A DNA stretch of 64,000 nucleotides from an uncultured Lachnospiraceae bacterium. Lineage in GTDB: Bacteria > Bacillota > Clostridia > Lachnospirales > Lachnospiraceae. Below are positions 34,450 through 42,625 of the stretch, piece by piece; position 1 is the first letter of the stretch, and every line of letters starts with the position of its first letter. A program made the position numbers and the translations under genes. The notes under the pieces are model-generated. The model was given only the letters and a program-made list of their open reading frames with translations. It was not told where the DNA came from and searched no databases. The stretch lies in NCBI GenBank assembly GCA_910577115.1, contig CAJTMC010000019.1, forward strand, positions 6,660 through 70,659. The letters are read 5' to 3'.

Positions 34450-34656
34450 TGTTATCACTCCCCCACTCTTTTATTTTCTTAACCAATTCTTCGGAAGGAT
34501 CATGGTACATATTGAAAGTAATTGCTTCCAGGTTTGGGAACTGGCGTATCTCACGTTCACTTATATCTGTGACTTGTTTCCCAAAACTCCCTGCTTATAC
34601 ATAAGCTGCTGTATGACGGCAAGCTTAAACGGATAATTGTCAAATACCAGAAATTC
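34450..34656 (-). pseudogene. Decayed gene fragment, unknown family
   Basis: On the minus strand 34656-34560 reads EFLVFDNYPFKLAVIQQLMY then KQGVLGNKSQI and a stop; a shift of frame continues with SEREIRQFPNLEAITF and NMYHDPSEELVKKIKEWG. There is no start codon before the first part. The two halves look like the beginning and end of one protein from a family of small uncharacterised proteins that start with a FDNYPFKLAV-like motif. I read this as a pseudogene with an internal deletion and frameshift. The rest of 34371-34703 shows nothing else beyond the ribU promoter. Confidence 0.5.
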
Positions 34657-34703
34657 ATTCTTTTACAGTTTGCTATACCAGCATTTATATGCCTTCTAAG
34701 AAT

Positions 34704-36311
34704 TTACTGCTTATTCGATATAATCCGTATCTCCTGCCTGCTCTTTTTAAACATTACGTTGCGATACTCCGAATGCAATGTCTCCCGCACGCCGTTTATG
34801 ATAATAATGCATCCTGCATTCGCAATTCCGCCAACAACAATTTTCCCCTCCGCCGAACGCTGATTAATATCAATCAGTTGCTCCCGTTTTGCAGAAATCT
34901 CCTTTAATTTTAACTGATAATGAATCTTTTTGCGCATCTGTTCTGCTTTTTGCTGGTTCAGTTCAAAAGTGGCAGGCTGTGTCTTTAGCTGATGCGTAAT
35001 GCGTCCCAAAGCATGCTCGGCATCTGTCATGTTATTCTGATATTCTTCTGCCAAACGGTCAACCTCCCCCATTTTGGACTTAAACTCACAATCCAAACCG
35101 ATAACCAGCTGCGTAGTTACCCCTGCACGATTCCCAATAGAGGCCACTACAATCTGTTCCACAGCCGTAACAACACCGCCAATGATAGTGCCCCGGTTAC
35201 CGGCAATCACCACATTATGTCCCGATTCCACTTCACAATTCAATATAGCTCCCGTGTTGACCTCATTTCCTGCAAAAACCCGGGTCTGCTCCAAAAAGCG
35301 CGCCATAACATTACCGCCCGCACGAATAATACCGTTTCCCGAACCCTGCATTCCGTTTTTTAAAATAACATCCTTCCCCGCAAACAGGCTCGCTGTTTCC
35401 ACATGTCCGTTTACAACTATGTTTCCGGTTGTTTTCACGGTAACACCGGCAAATACATTGCCCTGTATCAGCACGTCCCCATGAAAATCCACATCTCCGG
35501 TGGCTGCATCCAAGTTACCTTTTACCACATAAATCGGAGTAACTGTCAACGTTTGTCCCTGCACCGTAACATGCCCTTCCGTGCCCGCATAGTATTTACA
35601 ACCGGTTTCATCCGGCTTACAACGTTTACACTGTAACGGCGGTAATTCTTTTCCCTCATAAGCAGCAATCGTATTCCCCAAAACATCTCTTCCGGTTACC
35701 GCTGGCAAAGCTGCATGATAGGTGACGAGAAGCTGTTCGTTTTCTACAAGCTCTATCTTGCCCAATACATTATAATCTACCGAATCATCTGCCAAAATAA
35801 TCGGTCTTGTTTCAGGCTGCGGATTAAAATGATATTCAAAAAAGCCGTCACGGCCATCTTTTGCGGCAGTGCCGATTGCAACAAGCGTTTCCTCATAATT
35901 CTGCTTCCCCTGTGCAAGCGCTTCCAACGTTTCTTCTCGAACGCCAAAAAGGATCCCGTTCTCCTTTAACACACCTCGTATCTCCTCTACCGAAAAACGA
36001 CGATACAGAGTAAGCACAGCTTCCATTCGTGTTTCGCTGATACGCAAAAGATAATCCGAATTGTTTATAATAATCGAATCCTCATGAACAATTCTCTCAT
36101 TAGAATCTTCGAGCGCTGCTCCACTCTCCGGCGAAGTCCGATACCCGCTCTCATCTTTGGAAATGTATCGTTCCTTTGGCGCAAGAAATATAGTTTTCTC
36201 CAGCTCATTTTCCACCGAAGATGATTGTTCTGTATCCACCGCCTGAAGCTTTCCACTATGATTGGTCTTATCTTTCTTCTTTTTCTTTCCTGCCTGACTA
36301 AAAAACCCCAT
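34704..36311 (-). CDS. DUF342/FapA family protein
   Basis: 535 residues. A charged N-terminal tract (KKKKKDK..., ~8-30) precedes an N-terminal domain and the FapA beta-helix domain: repeated glycine-rich beta rungs such as VDFHGDVLIQGNVFAGVTV, GNIVVNGHVETASLFAGKDV and GGNVMARFLEQTRVFAGN, followed by a coiled coil (~400-475). FapA/DUF342 proteins have been tied to flagellar assembly and to cell-surface processes, but no motility gene is nearby. ATG at 36311 follows GGAG by nine bases. Confidence 0.85.
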   Translation of the reverse strand: MGFFSQAGKKKKKDKTNHSGKLQAVDTEQSSSVENELEKTIFLAPKERYISKDESGYRTSPESGAALEDSNERIVHEDSIIINNSDYLLRISETRMEAVLTLYRRFSVEEIRGVLKENGILFGVREETLEALAQGKQNYEETLVAIGTAAKDGRDGFFEYHFNPQPETRPIILADDSVDYNVLGKIELVENEQLLVTYHAALPAVTGRDVLGNTIAAYEGKELPPLQCKRCKPDETGCKYYAGTEGHVTVQGQTLTVTPIYVVKGNLDAATGDVDFHGDVLIQGNVFAGVTVKTTGNIVVNGHVETASLFAGKDVILKNGMQGSGNGIIRAGGNVMARFLEQTRVFAGNEVNTGAILNCEVESGHNVVIAGNRGTIIGGVVTAVEQIVVASIGNRAGVTTQLVIGLDCEFKSKMGEVDRLAEEYQNNMTDAEHALGRITHQLKTQPATFELNQQKAEQMRKKIHYQLKLKEISAKREQLIDINQRSAEGKIVVGGIANAGCIIIINGVRETLHSEYRNVMFKKSRQEIRIISNKQ

Positions 36312-36428
36312 ATCAAATCTCTCCTGCCATAATTAAGACGCCTTTTCAACCCACTGTAAAAGTTTCCGTAAAATCTGTCAGTTCTTTCTGTTCATCCCAA
36401 TCTTTATCCTTATGAAATCTCTTATTTT

Positions 36429-36457
36429 ATTATATAATTTATCAACTTATTTCTCAA
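36429..36457 (-). promoter_or_regulatory. Promoter of the DUF342 gene
   Basis: Minus strand: TTGAGA (36457-36452), 17-base spacer, TATAAT (36434-36429). A perfect inverted repeat CAAAACAAA/TTTGTTTTG at 36487-36510 lies 30 bases upstream and could be an operator. Confidence 0.6.
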
Positions 36458-36562
36458 CCATTTGTGTTTATATTCAATAAAATACCCAAAACAAATCTTC
36501 GTTTGTTTTGATTAAAAAATCTTCCCTAAATGCTTTCTGCCTTTTCCCATATAAAAAGCACA

Positions 36563-36597
36563 AAGGCTTTCAGCGCATAAATAGCGCCAAAAGCCTT
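36563..36597 (-). terminator. Terminator of the HPr-like gene
   Basis: Minus strand: AAGGCTTTTGGCGC, TATTTAT loop, GCGCTGAAAGCCTT, then TGTGCTTTTT. Confidence 0.75.
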
Positions 36598-36631
36598 CTT
36601 TTTGTTTTACAAATCCTCTTTTTCGCAGCCG

Positions 36632-36868
36632 TTAAGCCACAACATATTTTTCCAACTTCGTCATCAGCTCTTTCCGCTCCGTTATCTCTGCATGGATATC
36701 AAGCACCAACGGCTTTCTGCAATCACAGCTCAAAACACCCAACAGCGACTTCGCATCAAGATATGTATGCTTCCCGCTGATTACATCAATATCATACGGT
36801 GTATTATTTGTAATATGTACAAAATCTCTGACTTTCTCCACAGAATCAAGCAATACCTTTACACCCAT
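36632..36868 (-). CDS. HPr-like protein without the phosphoryl histidine
   Basis: 78 residues, HPr length and fold pattern. The region matching HPr residues 40-55 is kept (YLDAKSLLGVLSCD, compare the AKSIMGVMSL of HPr with regulatory Ser46), but the GIHARP motif with His15 is missing: the equivalent stretch reads SVEKVRDFVHIT. It therefore probably cannot pass phosphate in a PTS and may act as a regulatory or degenerate paralogue. ATG at 36868 has AAGGAG seven bases upstream. Single gene with its own terminator. Confidence 0.75.
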   Translation of the reverse strand: MGVKVLLDSVEKVRDFVHITNNTPYDIDVISGKHTYLDAKSLLGVLSCDCRKPLVLDIHAEITERKELMTKLEKYVVA

Positions 36869-37019
36869 AACCAATCTCCTTCATTTAAAATGCATTATTT
36901 TATATCTACTTGTATCTTATTGAAAATATTTTTCCCAATTTCAGATCTTTTGTAGTATACTTGAATTATGTAAACTTGTCAATCAGCTATGCGTGCACAG
37001 AAACAGATACCATAAATTA

Positions 37020-37442
37020 CTATAAATATTTCTTCAATTCCGCAATAATCGCATCATACTCCGCATCGGAAAGTGTTTTTCTCTTAGGATCCATCGCAAA
37101 CGTTCCGCCCCATTCAAATTCATCATCTTTGTACTTCGGAACCAAATGGAAATGCAGATGATGACCTGTATCGCCATAAGCGCCATAATTTACTTTATCC
37201 GGTGAAAATGCCTTGTGAATTGCATCTGCCACATGATTTATATCGGCAAAGAACGCATTTCTCTGCTCGTCGGAAAGCTCTATCATTTCACTCACATGAA
37301 ATTTACTTGCCACAATCACTCTGCCCTTGTGACTCTGCTCCTTAAATAAATAAACTTTTGTTGCATTCAGCTCGCAGATTTTAATGCCAAATTTTGCAAC
37401 CAACTCGCCCTCAACACAATAAGCGCAATTATTGTCTGTCAT
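37020..37442 (-). CDS. HIT family nucleotide hydrolase/transferase
   Basis: 140 residues. The histidine triad is HHLHFHLVP near residue 97; the N-terminal CxxC (CAYC) and HKGRVIVASKFHVSEM block are typical. These enzymes act on nucleotide phosphoramidates or dinucleotides (HinT/Fhit group). An ATG at 37442 with a GGAGG site starts it. It has one gene 62 bases upstream and no functional neighbour. Confidence 0.9.
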   Translation of the reverse strand: MTDNNCAYCVEGELVAKFGIKICELNATKVYLFKEQSHKGRVIVASKFHVSEMIELSDEQRNAFFADINHVADAIHKAFSPDKVNYGAYGDTGHHLHFHLVPKYKDDEFEWGGTFAMDPKRKTLSDAEYDAIIAELKKYL

Positions 37443-37504
37443 CTTAATAACCTCCTATGTTATTCATTATATTCTCTTATCGTAACAGTTCAGTACCAAT
37501 ACTG

Positions 37505-37804
37505 TTATCTTTTATCCTTCAGTTTCTCAAAGTGACGCTCCAAAAGTGCAATCACTGCGTCCTTATCCTCAAGCTTGTCAAGGATTACAACCGTTCCAAA
37601 CATATAATCATACTGAAAAATCAGCTTATAAGGATCGCCCTTAATCATAAACTGGGCATCTCCCTCATACGGCTGAAACATTTCCTTTCCAAGCTCTTCG
37701 GCAATACTTGCACAAAGTACTCTTGCAGGCTCGGAATCGCGGTCGTCCGTATCAAGCACAATCCAGCCGTCCTCCTCCGTCACCATATTAATTTTATAAT
37801 ACAT
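37505..37804 (-). CDS. Protein of unknown function
   Basis: 99 residues from the ATG at 37804 (MYYKINMVTEEDGWIV...), which has GGGAGG ten bases upstream. The reading frame is open further, to 37933 (TTG), but that extension runs through a terminator-like hairpin and a second hairpin, so a long N terminus is doubtful; ATG 37822 is another candidate. Aromatic and acidic, no membrane segment, family not recognised. Confidence 0.5.
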   Translation of the reverse strand: MYYKINMVTEEDGWIVLDTDDRDSEPARVLCASIAEELGKEMFQPYEGDAQFMIKGDPYKLIFQYDYMFGTVVILDKLEDKDAVIALLERHFEKLKDKR

Positions 37805-37840
37805 AAACGATTCGCCTCCCATCGGCAGCACTGCCCTTAC

Positions 37841-37871
37841 CAAAAAGGCATCACCCAAATCAAGTGATGCC
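37841..37871 (-). terminator. Terminator-like hairpin before the 37505-37804 gene
   Basis: Minus strand GGCATCAC, TTGATTTG loop, GTGATGCC, TTTTTGG. It lies 37 bases before the preferred ATG, so it may be an attenuator rather than an end of the eda transcript. A further hairpin, GAAAGAACGCG/CGCGTTCTTC-like, is at 37904-37930. Confidence 0.55.
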
Positions 37872-37931
37872 TCATTTGTATGCGAATTTCCATTCCCGTT
37901 AGCGGAAAGAACGCGTTTTTTGCGTTCTTCC

Positions 37932-37990
37932 AAAAATGACTTAGTTGTTCTTAGGCTGTGTCTTTTGCAGCCTTAGTACAACTTCATTTT
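37932..37990 (-). terminator. Terminator of the hexuronate operon (after eda)
   Basis: Minus strand: AAAAATGA..GTTGT..AGGCTG, loop, CAGCCT..ACAAC..TCATTTTTGG. Long interrupted stem directly after the eda stop at 37991. Confidence 0.7.
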
Positions 37991-38953
37991 TTATTTCTGT
38001 ACAAGATGAATTGCAAATCCGCCAATCTCCTCATCAAGATAAATCGCAGTCAGCTTGCCATTCTTCTCAACTGCAGAATCCTCAATAAACTTCACACCCT
38101 TAACAGACTCCAGGTAATTCTTTGCACGAGCCACGCTGTTTGTACCAATCGCGATATGTCCGTTCTCGCCGCGACCAACCTTCTTCATTGCCTCTACTTC
38201 AATGCCTGCAAAGATAGAGCTGTTTCCAACCTTCTTTGTAAAGCCGAATAATTCATCATATCTTGATGCAACAGAATCTGCTGCACCTTCGTCCTCACAG
38301 TTCACGCCGATATGTCTCAACTCAAAACCAAGCATTGTTCTGACAGCTTCCTCTGTAAGCGCCTGAATCTCGTCATACTTACCTGCTGCTACGAGATCCT
38401 TCTTAACCATCCAAGAACCGCCGCATGCGATAATCTTGTCAAATGCAAGATACTCACAGATATTCTTTGCTGAAATTCCGCCTGTCGGCATAAACTTCAT
38501 CTGTGTGTAAGGAGCTGCCATAGACTTAATCATATTCAAGCCGCCTGCTGCCTCCGCCGGAAAGAACTTTACAACCTCAAGACCAAGCTCAATTGCCTGC
38601 TCAACATCAGAAGGATTTGCCGTACCTGGAGTTACAGGGATCCCCTTATCCACGCAATACTTTACAATCTTAGGATTCAAGCCTGGACTGACAATAAACT
38701 TTGCGCCCGCATTCACTGCACGGTCTACCTGCTCTGTTGTAAGCACTGTACCTGCACCTACAAGCATGTCAGGGAACTCGCTTGCCATGATTCGGATTGA
38801 CTCCTCTGCCGCAGCAGTTCTGAATGTAACCTCCGCACAGGGAAGACCGCCCTTAACCAAAGCTTCTGCAAGGGGCTTTGCGTCCTTTGCATCATCTAAT
38901 ACAACAACCGGCACAATACCAATTTTACTGATTTTCTCTAATACTTCGTTCAT
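37991..38953 (-). CDS. eda: KDPG/KHG aldolase fused to a VOC (glyoxalase-like) domain
   Basis: 320 residues. Residues 1-~205 are 2-dehydro-3-deoxyphosphogluconate aldolase: GIVPVVVLDDAKDAKPLAEAL, AGTVLTTEQVDRAVNAGAKFIVSPG, PVTPGTANPSDVEQAIELGL, KFFPAEAAGG with the Schiff-base lysine in VVKFFPAEA, and PTGGISAKN. Residues ~215-320 form a VOC-like domain (HIGVNCEDEG, GHIAIGTNSVARAKNYLESV, GFAIHLVQ). It splits KDPG to pyruvate and glyceraldehyde 3-phosphate, the last step of the pathway. ATG at 38953 follows GAGGT. The role of the VOC half is unknown. Confidence 0.9.
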   Translation of the reverse strand: MNEVLEKISKIGIVPVVVLDDAKDAKPLAEALVKGGLPCAEVTFRTAAAEESIRIMASEFPDMLVGAGTVLTTEQVDRAVNAGAKFIVSPGLNPKIVKYCVDKGIPVTPGTANPSDVEQAIELGLEVVKFFPAEAAGGLNMIKSMAAPYTQMKFMPTGGISAKNICEYLAFDKIIACGGSWMVKKDLVAAGKYDEIQALTEEAVRTMLGFELRHIGVNCEDEGAADSVASRYDELFGFTKKVGNSSIFAGIEVEAMKKVGRGENGHIAIGTNSVARAKNYLESVKGVKFIEDSAVEKNGKLTAIYLDEEIGGFAIHLVQK

Positions 38954-39032
38954 GATTAACCTCATTTCTACTGATATATTTTATATAGCAATCAAACACC
39001 GGCACGCTCTGCGAGCCGTCTTATCGAATGAT

Positions 39033-39112
39033 AAAGAATGCCCCCAAAGGCATTCTTTTGCACGAAGCTTTAGAATTTCTTATCCTGCGTCTTTTACAGG
39101 GTTAGAAATTCT
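39033..39112 (-). repeat. Two intra-operon hairpins between SDR and eda genes
   Basis: Hairpin one: AAAGAATGCC/GGCATTCTTT at 39033-39059. Hairpin two: AGAATTTCT.CCTG/CAGG.AGAAATTCT at 39072-39112. They sit in the 170-base gap between the dehydrogenase stop and eda and could stabilise or partly terminate the transcript. Confidence 0.6.
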
Positions 39113-39122
39113 CTTCATGCTG

Positions 39123-39926
39123 TTATTGCGGCTGCTTTCCGATATAAGCCAAAATACCGCCGTCAACATAGAGAATATGACCATTTACGCCATTTGAAGC
39201 CTCTGATGCAAGGAACACTGCCGGTCCGCCAAGCTCGTCCGGCTGTAACCATCTGTTTGCAGGTGTCTTTGCGCAGATAAACGTATCAAACGGATGTCTG
39301 CTTCCGTCCGGCTGTCTCTCACGCAGAGGAGCCGTCTGAGGTGTCTCAATATAACCCGGTCCGATACCGTTACACTGAATGTTGTATCCGCCATACTCAG
39401 AACAGATATTTCTTGTAAGCATCTTCAAACCGCCCTTTGCTGCCGCATAAGCTGATACGGTCTCACGACCAAGCTCTGACATCATAGAACAAATGTTTAT
39501 AATCTTGCCATGTCCTTTCTTGATCATAGAAGGTATTACCGCCTTTGACACGATAAACGGAGCGTTCAGGTCAACATCGATCACCTGTCTGAACTCTGCT
39601 GCTGACATCTCGCACATCGGAATTCTCTTGATAATACCTGCGTTGTTTACCAAAATATCAATCACGCCGACTTCTTTCTCAATCGTCGCTACCAACTCGT
39701 TCACCGCATCTTCGTTTGTAACGTCACATACATATCCGTGCGCATCAATGCCCTCTTCCTTGTATGCCGCAACGCCCTTGTCAACAAGCTCCTGCTTAAT
39801 GTCATTAAAACAAATCGTAGCTCCTGCGCCTGCCATAGCCTTCGCAATTGCAAAACCAATACCGTAAGATGCGCCTGTTACAAGTGCAACCTTACCTTCC
39901 AATGAAAATGGATTTGTGTTTGCCAT
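39123..39926 (-). CDS. SDR oxidoreductase, gluconate 5-dehydrogenase/KduD-like
   Basis: 267 residues, classical short-chain dehydrogenase. Cofactor motif TGASYGIGFAIA, NNAG (VNNAGI), catalytic Ser in CSMMSELG and YAAAKGG (YxxxK) are present, with the C-terminal VDGGILAYIG. In hexuronate clusters such enzymes reduce 2,5-diketo-3-deoxygluconate (KduD) or 5-ketogluconate (IdnO); the operon context favours a role near 2-keto-3-deoxygluconate. ATG at 39926 follows an AGGAGG site. Confidence 0.85.
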   Translation of the reverse strand: MANTNPFSLEGKVALVTGASYGIGFAIAKAMAGAGATICFNDIKQELVDKGVAAYKEEGIDAHGYVCDVTNEDAVNELVATIEKEVGVIDILVNNAGIIKRIPMCEMSAAEFRQVIDVDLNAPFIVSKAVIPSMIKKGHGKIINICSMMSELGRETVSAYAAAKGGLKMLTRNICSEYGGYNIQCNGIGPGYIETPQTAPLRERQPDGSRHPFDTFICAKTPANRWLQPDELGGPAVFLASEASNGVNGHILYVDGGILAYIGKQPQ

Positions 39927-40008
39927 TTTTAATTCCTCCTAAATAATTTTATTTTTTTAAAACGAAACCAAACGCCAAAACGTCGTCTTATTGGACACAA
40001 AACTCCTA

Positions 40009-40040
40009 GGCGGTATCCTCTACCGCCCGGATTTTTTTTC
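40009..40040 (+). terminator. Plus-strand terminator-like hairpin between kdgK and SDR genes
   Basis: GGCGGTA, TCCTC loop, TACCGCC, CGG, then T8. The T-run is on the strand opposite to the operon, so as a terminator it would act on antisense transcription; on the sense transcript it is only a hairpin. Confidence 0.5.
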
Positions 40041-40045
40041 GTTTT

Positions 40046-41080
40046 TTATCTCTGTACGCGTCCTGAAGCATCTCCACCAGCAAGTGTCTCCACTTCTTTT
40101 CTTGATACCAGATTGAAATCGCCAGGGATTGTGTGCTTTAATGCAGATGCAGCTACACCATACTCAAGCGCAGCCTTGAAATCCTTGCCGTCCAGTAATC
40201 CGCAGATAACGCCGCCCGCAAACGAGTCGCCGCCGCCAACGCGGTCAACGATCGGATGAATGCTATACTCTTTTGAATGATAGAATTCCTTTGTATCTCT
40301 TGAATAAATACATGCTGACCAGCCGTTGTCTGATGCAGAATGGCTTACTCTCAGAGAAGAAATGCAGTACTGGAAGTTGTAGTCTGCTACCATCTGCTCA
40401 AAGATTGACTTGTAGCCTGCAAGCTCAAGATCGCCGCTTGTTACGTCTGTGTTACCCGGCTTATAACCCAATACCAGCTCAGCGTCCTCCTCATTTCCGA
40501 TACATACATCAACATACTGCATCAGGTTCTTCATAACCTTCTGAGCCTTCTCAGACGACCATAATTTCTTTCTGAAGTTTAAGTCTACAGAAACCGTAAC
40601 ACCATGCTTTTTTGCTGCCTTTAAAGCTTCCTCTGTAAGAACTGCTGCCGAATCAGATACAGCGGGTGTAATTCCTGTGAAGTGGAACCAGTCAACGCCC
40701 TCAAAAATCTTATCAAAATCAAAATCTGCTGCCGTAGCTGTTGAGATAGAAGAATGTGCTCTATCATACACAACCTTAGAAGGTCTCATAGAAGCGCCTG
40801 TTTCTAAGTAGTAAATACCGAGTCTTTCTCCACACTTTGCGATGTTCTTTGTATCAACACCATACTTTCTCAACGATGCGATTGCACACTCACCTAACTC
40901 GTTGTCAGGTACAGCCGTAACAAAGCTTGCCTCATGTCCATAGTTTGCAAGGGATACGGCAACATTTGCCTCACCGCCACCATAGTTGATGTCAAACTCG
41001 TCTGCCTGAATGAACTTCTCGTTGTTGGGTGTAGAAAGTCTTAACATAATCTCGCCCATTGTAACTACTTTTTTTGCCAT
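40046..41080 (-). CDS. kdgK: 2-Keto-3-deoxygluconate kinase (PfkB family)
   Basis: 344 residues, ribokinase/PfkB fold. N-terminal GEIMLRLSTPNNEKF and GGEANVAVSLANYGHEASF; the C-terminal active site is GGGDSFAGGVICGLLDG with the catalytic Asp in GGGDSFAGG. It phosphorylates 2-keto-3-deoxygluconate to KDPG for the eda aldolase. ATG at 41080; GGAGG just upstream. It lies between uxaA and the SDR gene, the order expected for galacturonate/glucuronate breakdown. Confidence 0.88.
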   Translation of the reverse strand: MAKKVVTMGEIMLRLSTPNNEKFIQADEFDINYGGGEANVAVSLANYGHEASFVTAVPDNELGECAIASLRKYGVDTKNIAKCGERLGIYYLETGASMRPSKVVYDRAHSSISTATAADFDFDKIFEGVDWFHFTGITPAVSDSAAVLTEEALKAAKKHGVTVSVDLNFRKKLWSSEKAQKVMKNLMQYVDVCIGNEEDAELVLGYKPGNTDVTSGDLELAGYKSIFEQMVADYNFQYCISSLRVSHSASDNGWSACIYSRDTKEFYHSKEYSIHPIVDRVGGGDSFAGGVICGLLDGKDFKAALEYGVAASALKHTIPGDFNLVSRKEVETLAGGDASGRVQR

Positions 41081-41133
41081 GATAATAATCCTCCGTTTAT
41101 CTCTTTTTGTTATAGTTTTATATCTGCTACACT

Positions 41134-42615
41134 TTACAGTGTTACGCCCTGCTTAAAGATTGCCATGTCATGGAAACCTGCTTTTTCACTCTTTACTTCT
41201 TTTCCGGAAGCAACCGCCACAACCTCGTCAAACAATCTCTGTCCTGCCGTATCCAAATCCTCGCCCTCTGCGACAACGCCTGCATTAAAGTCAATCCAGT
41301 TTTCTTTCTTGCCTGCAAGTCTTGAGTTGCTTGAAATCTTCATTGTCGGTACCGGACATGCAAATGGTGTTCCGCGTCCTGTCGTAAACAGCACGATATG
41401 CGCTCCGCTCGCCGCAAGCGCCGTAGCCGCTACCAAGTCATTTCCCGGTGCGCTCAAAAGATTTAAGCCCGGTGTACTTACGATTTCACCATAAGCCAAA
41501 ACGCCCTTTACAATCGCACTTCCCGATTTCTGTGTACAGCCAAGCGACTTGTCCTCCAATGTGGAGATACCGCCCTTCTTGTTGCCTGGTGACGGGTTCT
41601 CGTAAATTGTCTGATTGTGACTCTTAAAGTAATTCTTGAAATCGTTAATCAAATCAACCGTCTTGCTGAACAGCTCCTCATTTGCACAACGGTTCATCAA
41701 AATTGTTTCCGCGCCAAACATCTCCGGCACTTCCGTAAGAATGGTTGTCCCCTTCTTGCTGATGAGAATATCCGAGAAACGCCCAACCGTCGGATTTGCC
41801 GTAATACCGGAAAATCCATCACTGCCGCCGCACTTCATTCCAATCACAAGCTTGGATACGCTAACCGGCTCACGATGAAACTGCGATGCATACTCGGCAA
41901 GTCCCTTCACAATCTCAACGCCCTCTGCAATTTCATCATCGCTCTCCTGTGATACAAGGAACTTCACGCGGTCTGTGTCGATTTCTCCCATATATCCCTT
42001 TAAAACATCAATATTGCTGTTCTCACAGCCAAGTCCCAACACAAGCACGCCACCTGCATTTGGATGATTGATCAGATTTGCAAGAATCTGTCTTGTATGC
42101 TCCTGATCATCACCCATCTGCGAACATCCGTAAGGATGTGGGAATGCGCAGACTGCCTCAATATTTTCTCTCACAAGATCCTTAGACAGCTCCGCAATCT
42201 TGCTTGCCACATTGTTGACACAGCCAACAGTAGGAATAATCCAAATTTCATTTCTGACACCCACCTTGCCGTTTTTGCGGTTATACCCCATAAAGGCAGC
42301 ATCCTCTGTAAATTTTTCCTCCGCAAAGTCCGGTTCATACGTATAGTCAAGCAAATCGCCCAAGCCTGTCTTTAAATTATGCGTGTGAATCCACTCGCCC
42401 TTTTTTACTGCGGCTGTCGTGTTTCCAATGCGGAAACCGTACTTAATTACCGGAGTTGCCTCCGGCATGTCAACAAGCGCAAACTTGTGTCCTGCCGGAA
42501 TCTCCATTGTTGTCGTAACGTCGCTGCCTGCCACATTGACAATGGTATTCTCCGGAATCACATCCAAAGCAACAGCCACATTATCATTTTCATTTATTTT
42601 AATAAAATTTGCCAT
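41134..42615 (-). CDS. uxaA: Altronate dehydratase
   Basis: 493 residues, UxaA family. N-terminal SAF-like domain (NDNVAVALDVI, GHKFALVDMPEATPVIKYG, THNLKTGL) and the catalytic part with GCVNNVASKI, HPYGCSQMGDDQEHT, NPNAGGVLVLGLGCEN and KCGGSDGFSGITANP; the cysteines probably bind an iron centre. It dehydrates D-altronate to 2-keto-3-deoxygluconate. A GGAGCAG site precedes the ATG at 42615, which lies 11 bases after uxaB. Confidence 0.93.
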   Translation of the reverse strand: MANFIKINENDNVAVALDVIPENTIVNVAGSDVTTTMEIPAGHKFALVDMPEATPVIKYGFRIGNTTAAVKKGEWIHTHNLKTGLGDLLDYTYEPDFAEEKFTEDAAFMGYNRKNGKVGVRNEIWIIPTVGCVNNVASKIAELSKDLVRENIEAVCAFPHPYGCSQMGDDQEHTRQILANLINHPNAGGVLVLGLGCENSNIDVLKGYMGEIDTDRVKFLVSQESDDEIAEGVEIVKGLAEYASQFHREPVSVSKLVIGMKCGGSDGFSGITANPTVGRFSDILISKKGTTILTEVPEMFGAETILMNRCANEELFSKTVDLINDFKNYFKSHNQTIYENPSPGNKKGGISTLEDKSLGCTQKSGSAIVKGVLAYGEIVSTPGLNLLSAPGNDLVAATALAASGAHIVLFTTGRGTPFACPVPTMKISSNSRLAGKKENWIDFNAGVVAEGEDLDTAGQRLFDEVVAVASGKEVKSEKAGFHDMAIFKQGVTL

Positions 42616-42625
42616 AGTCTGCTCC

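Noticed and set aside
36912..37019. Small ORF or RNA gene before the HIT gene's end
   Set aside because: The interval is A/T-rich, without a start and ribosome site pair or hairpin worth reporting.
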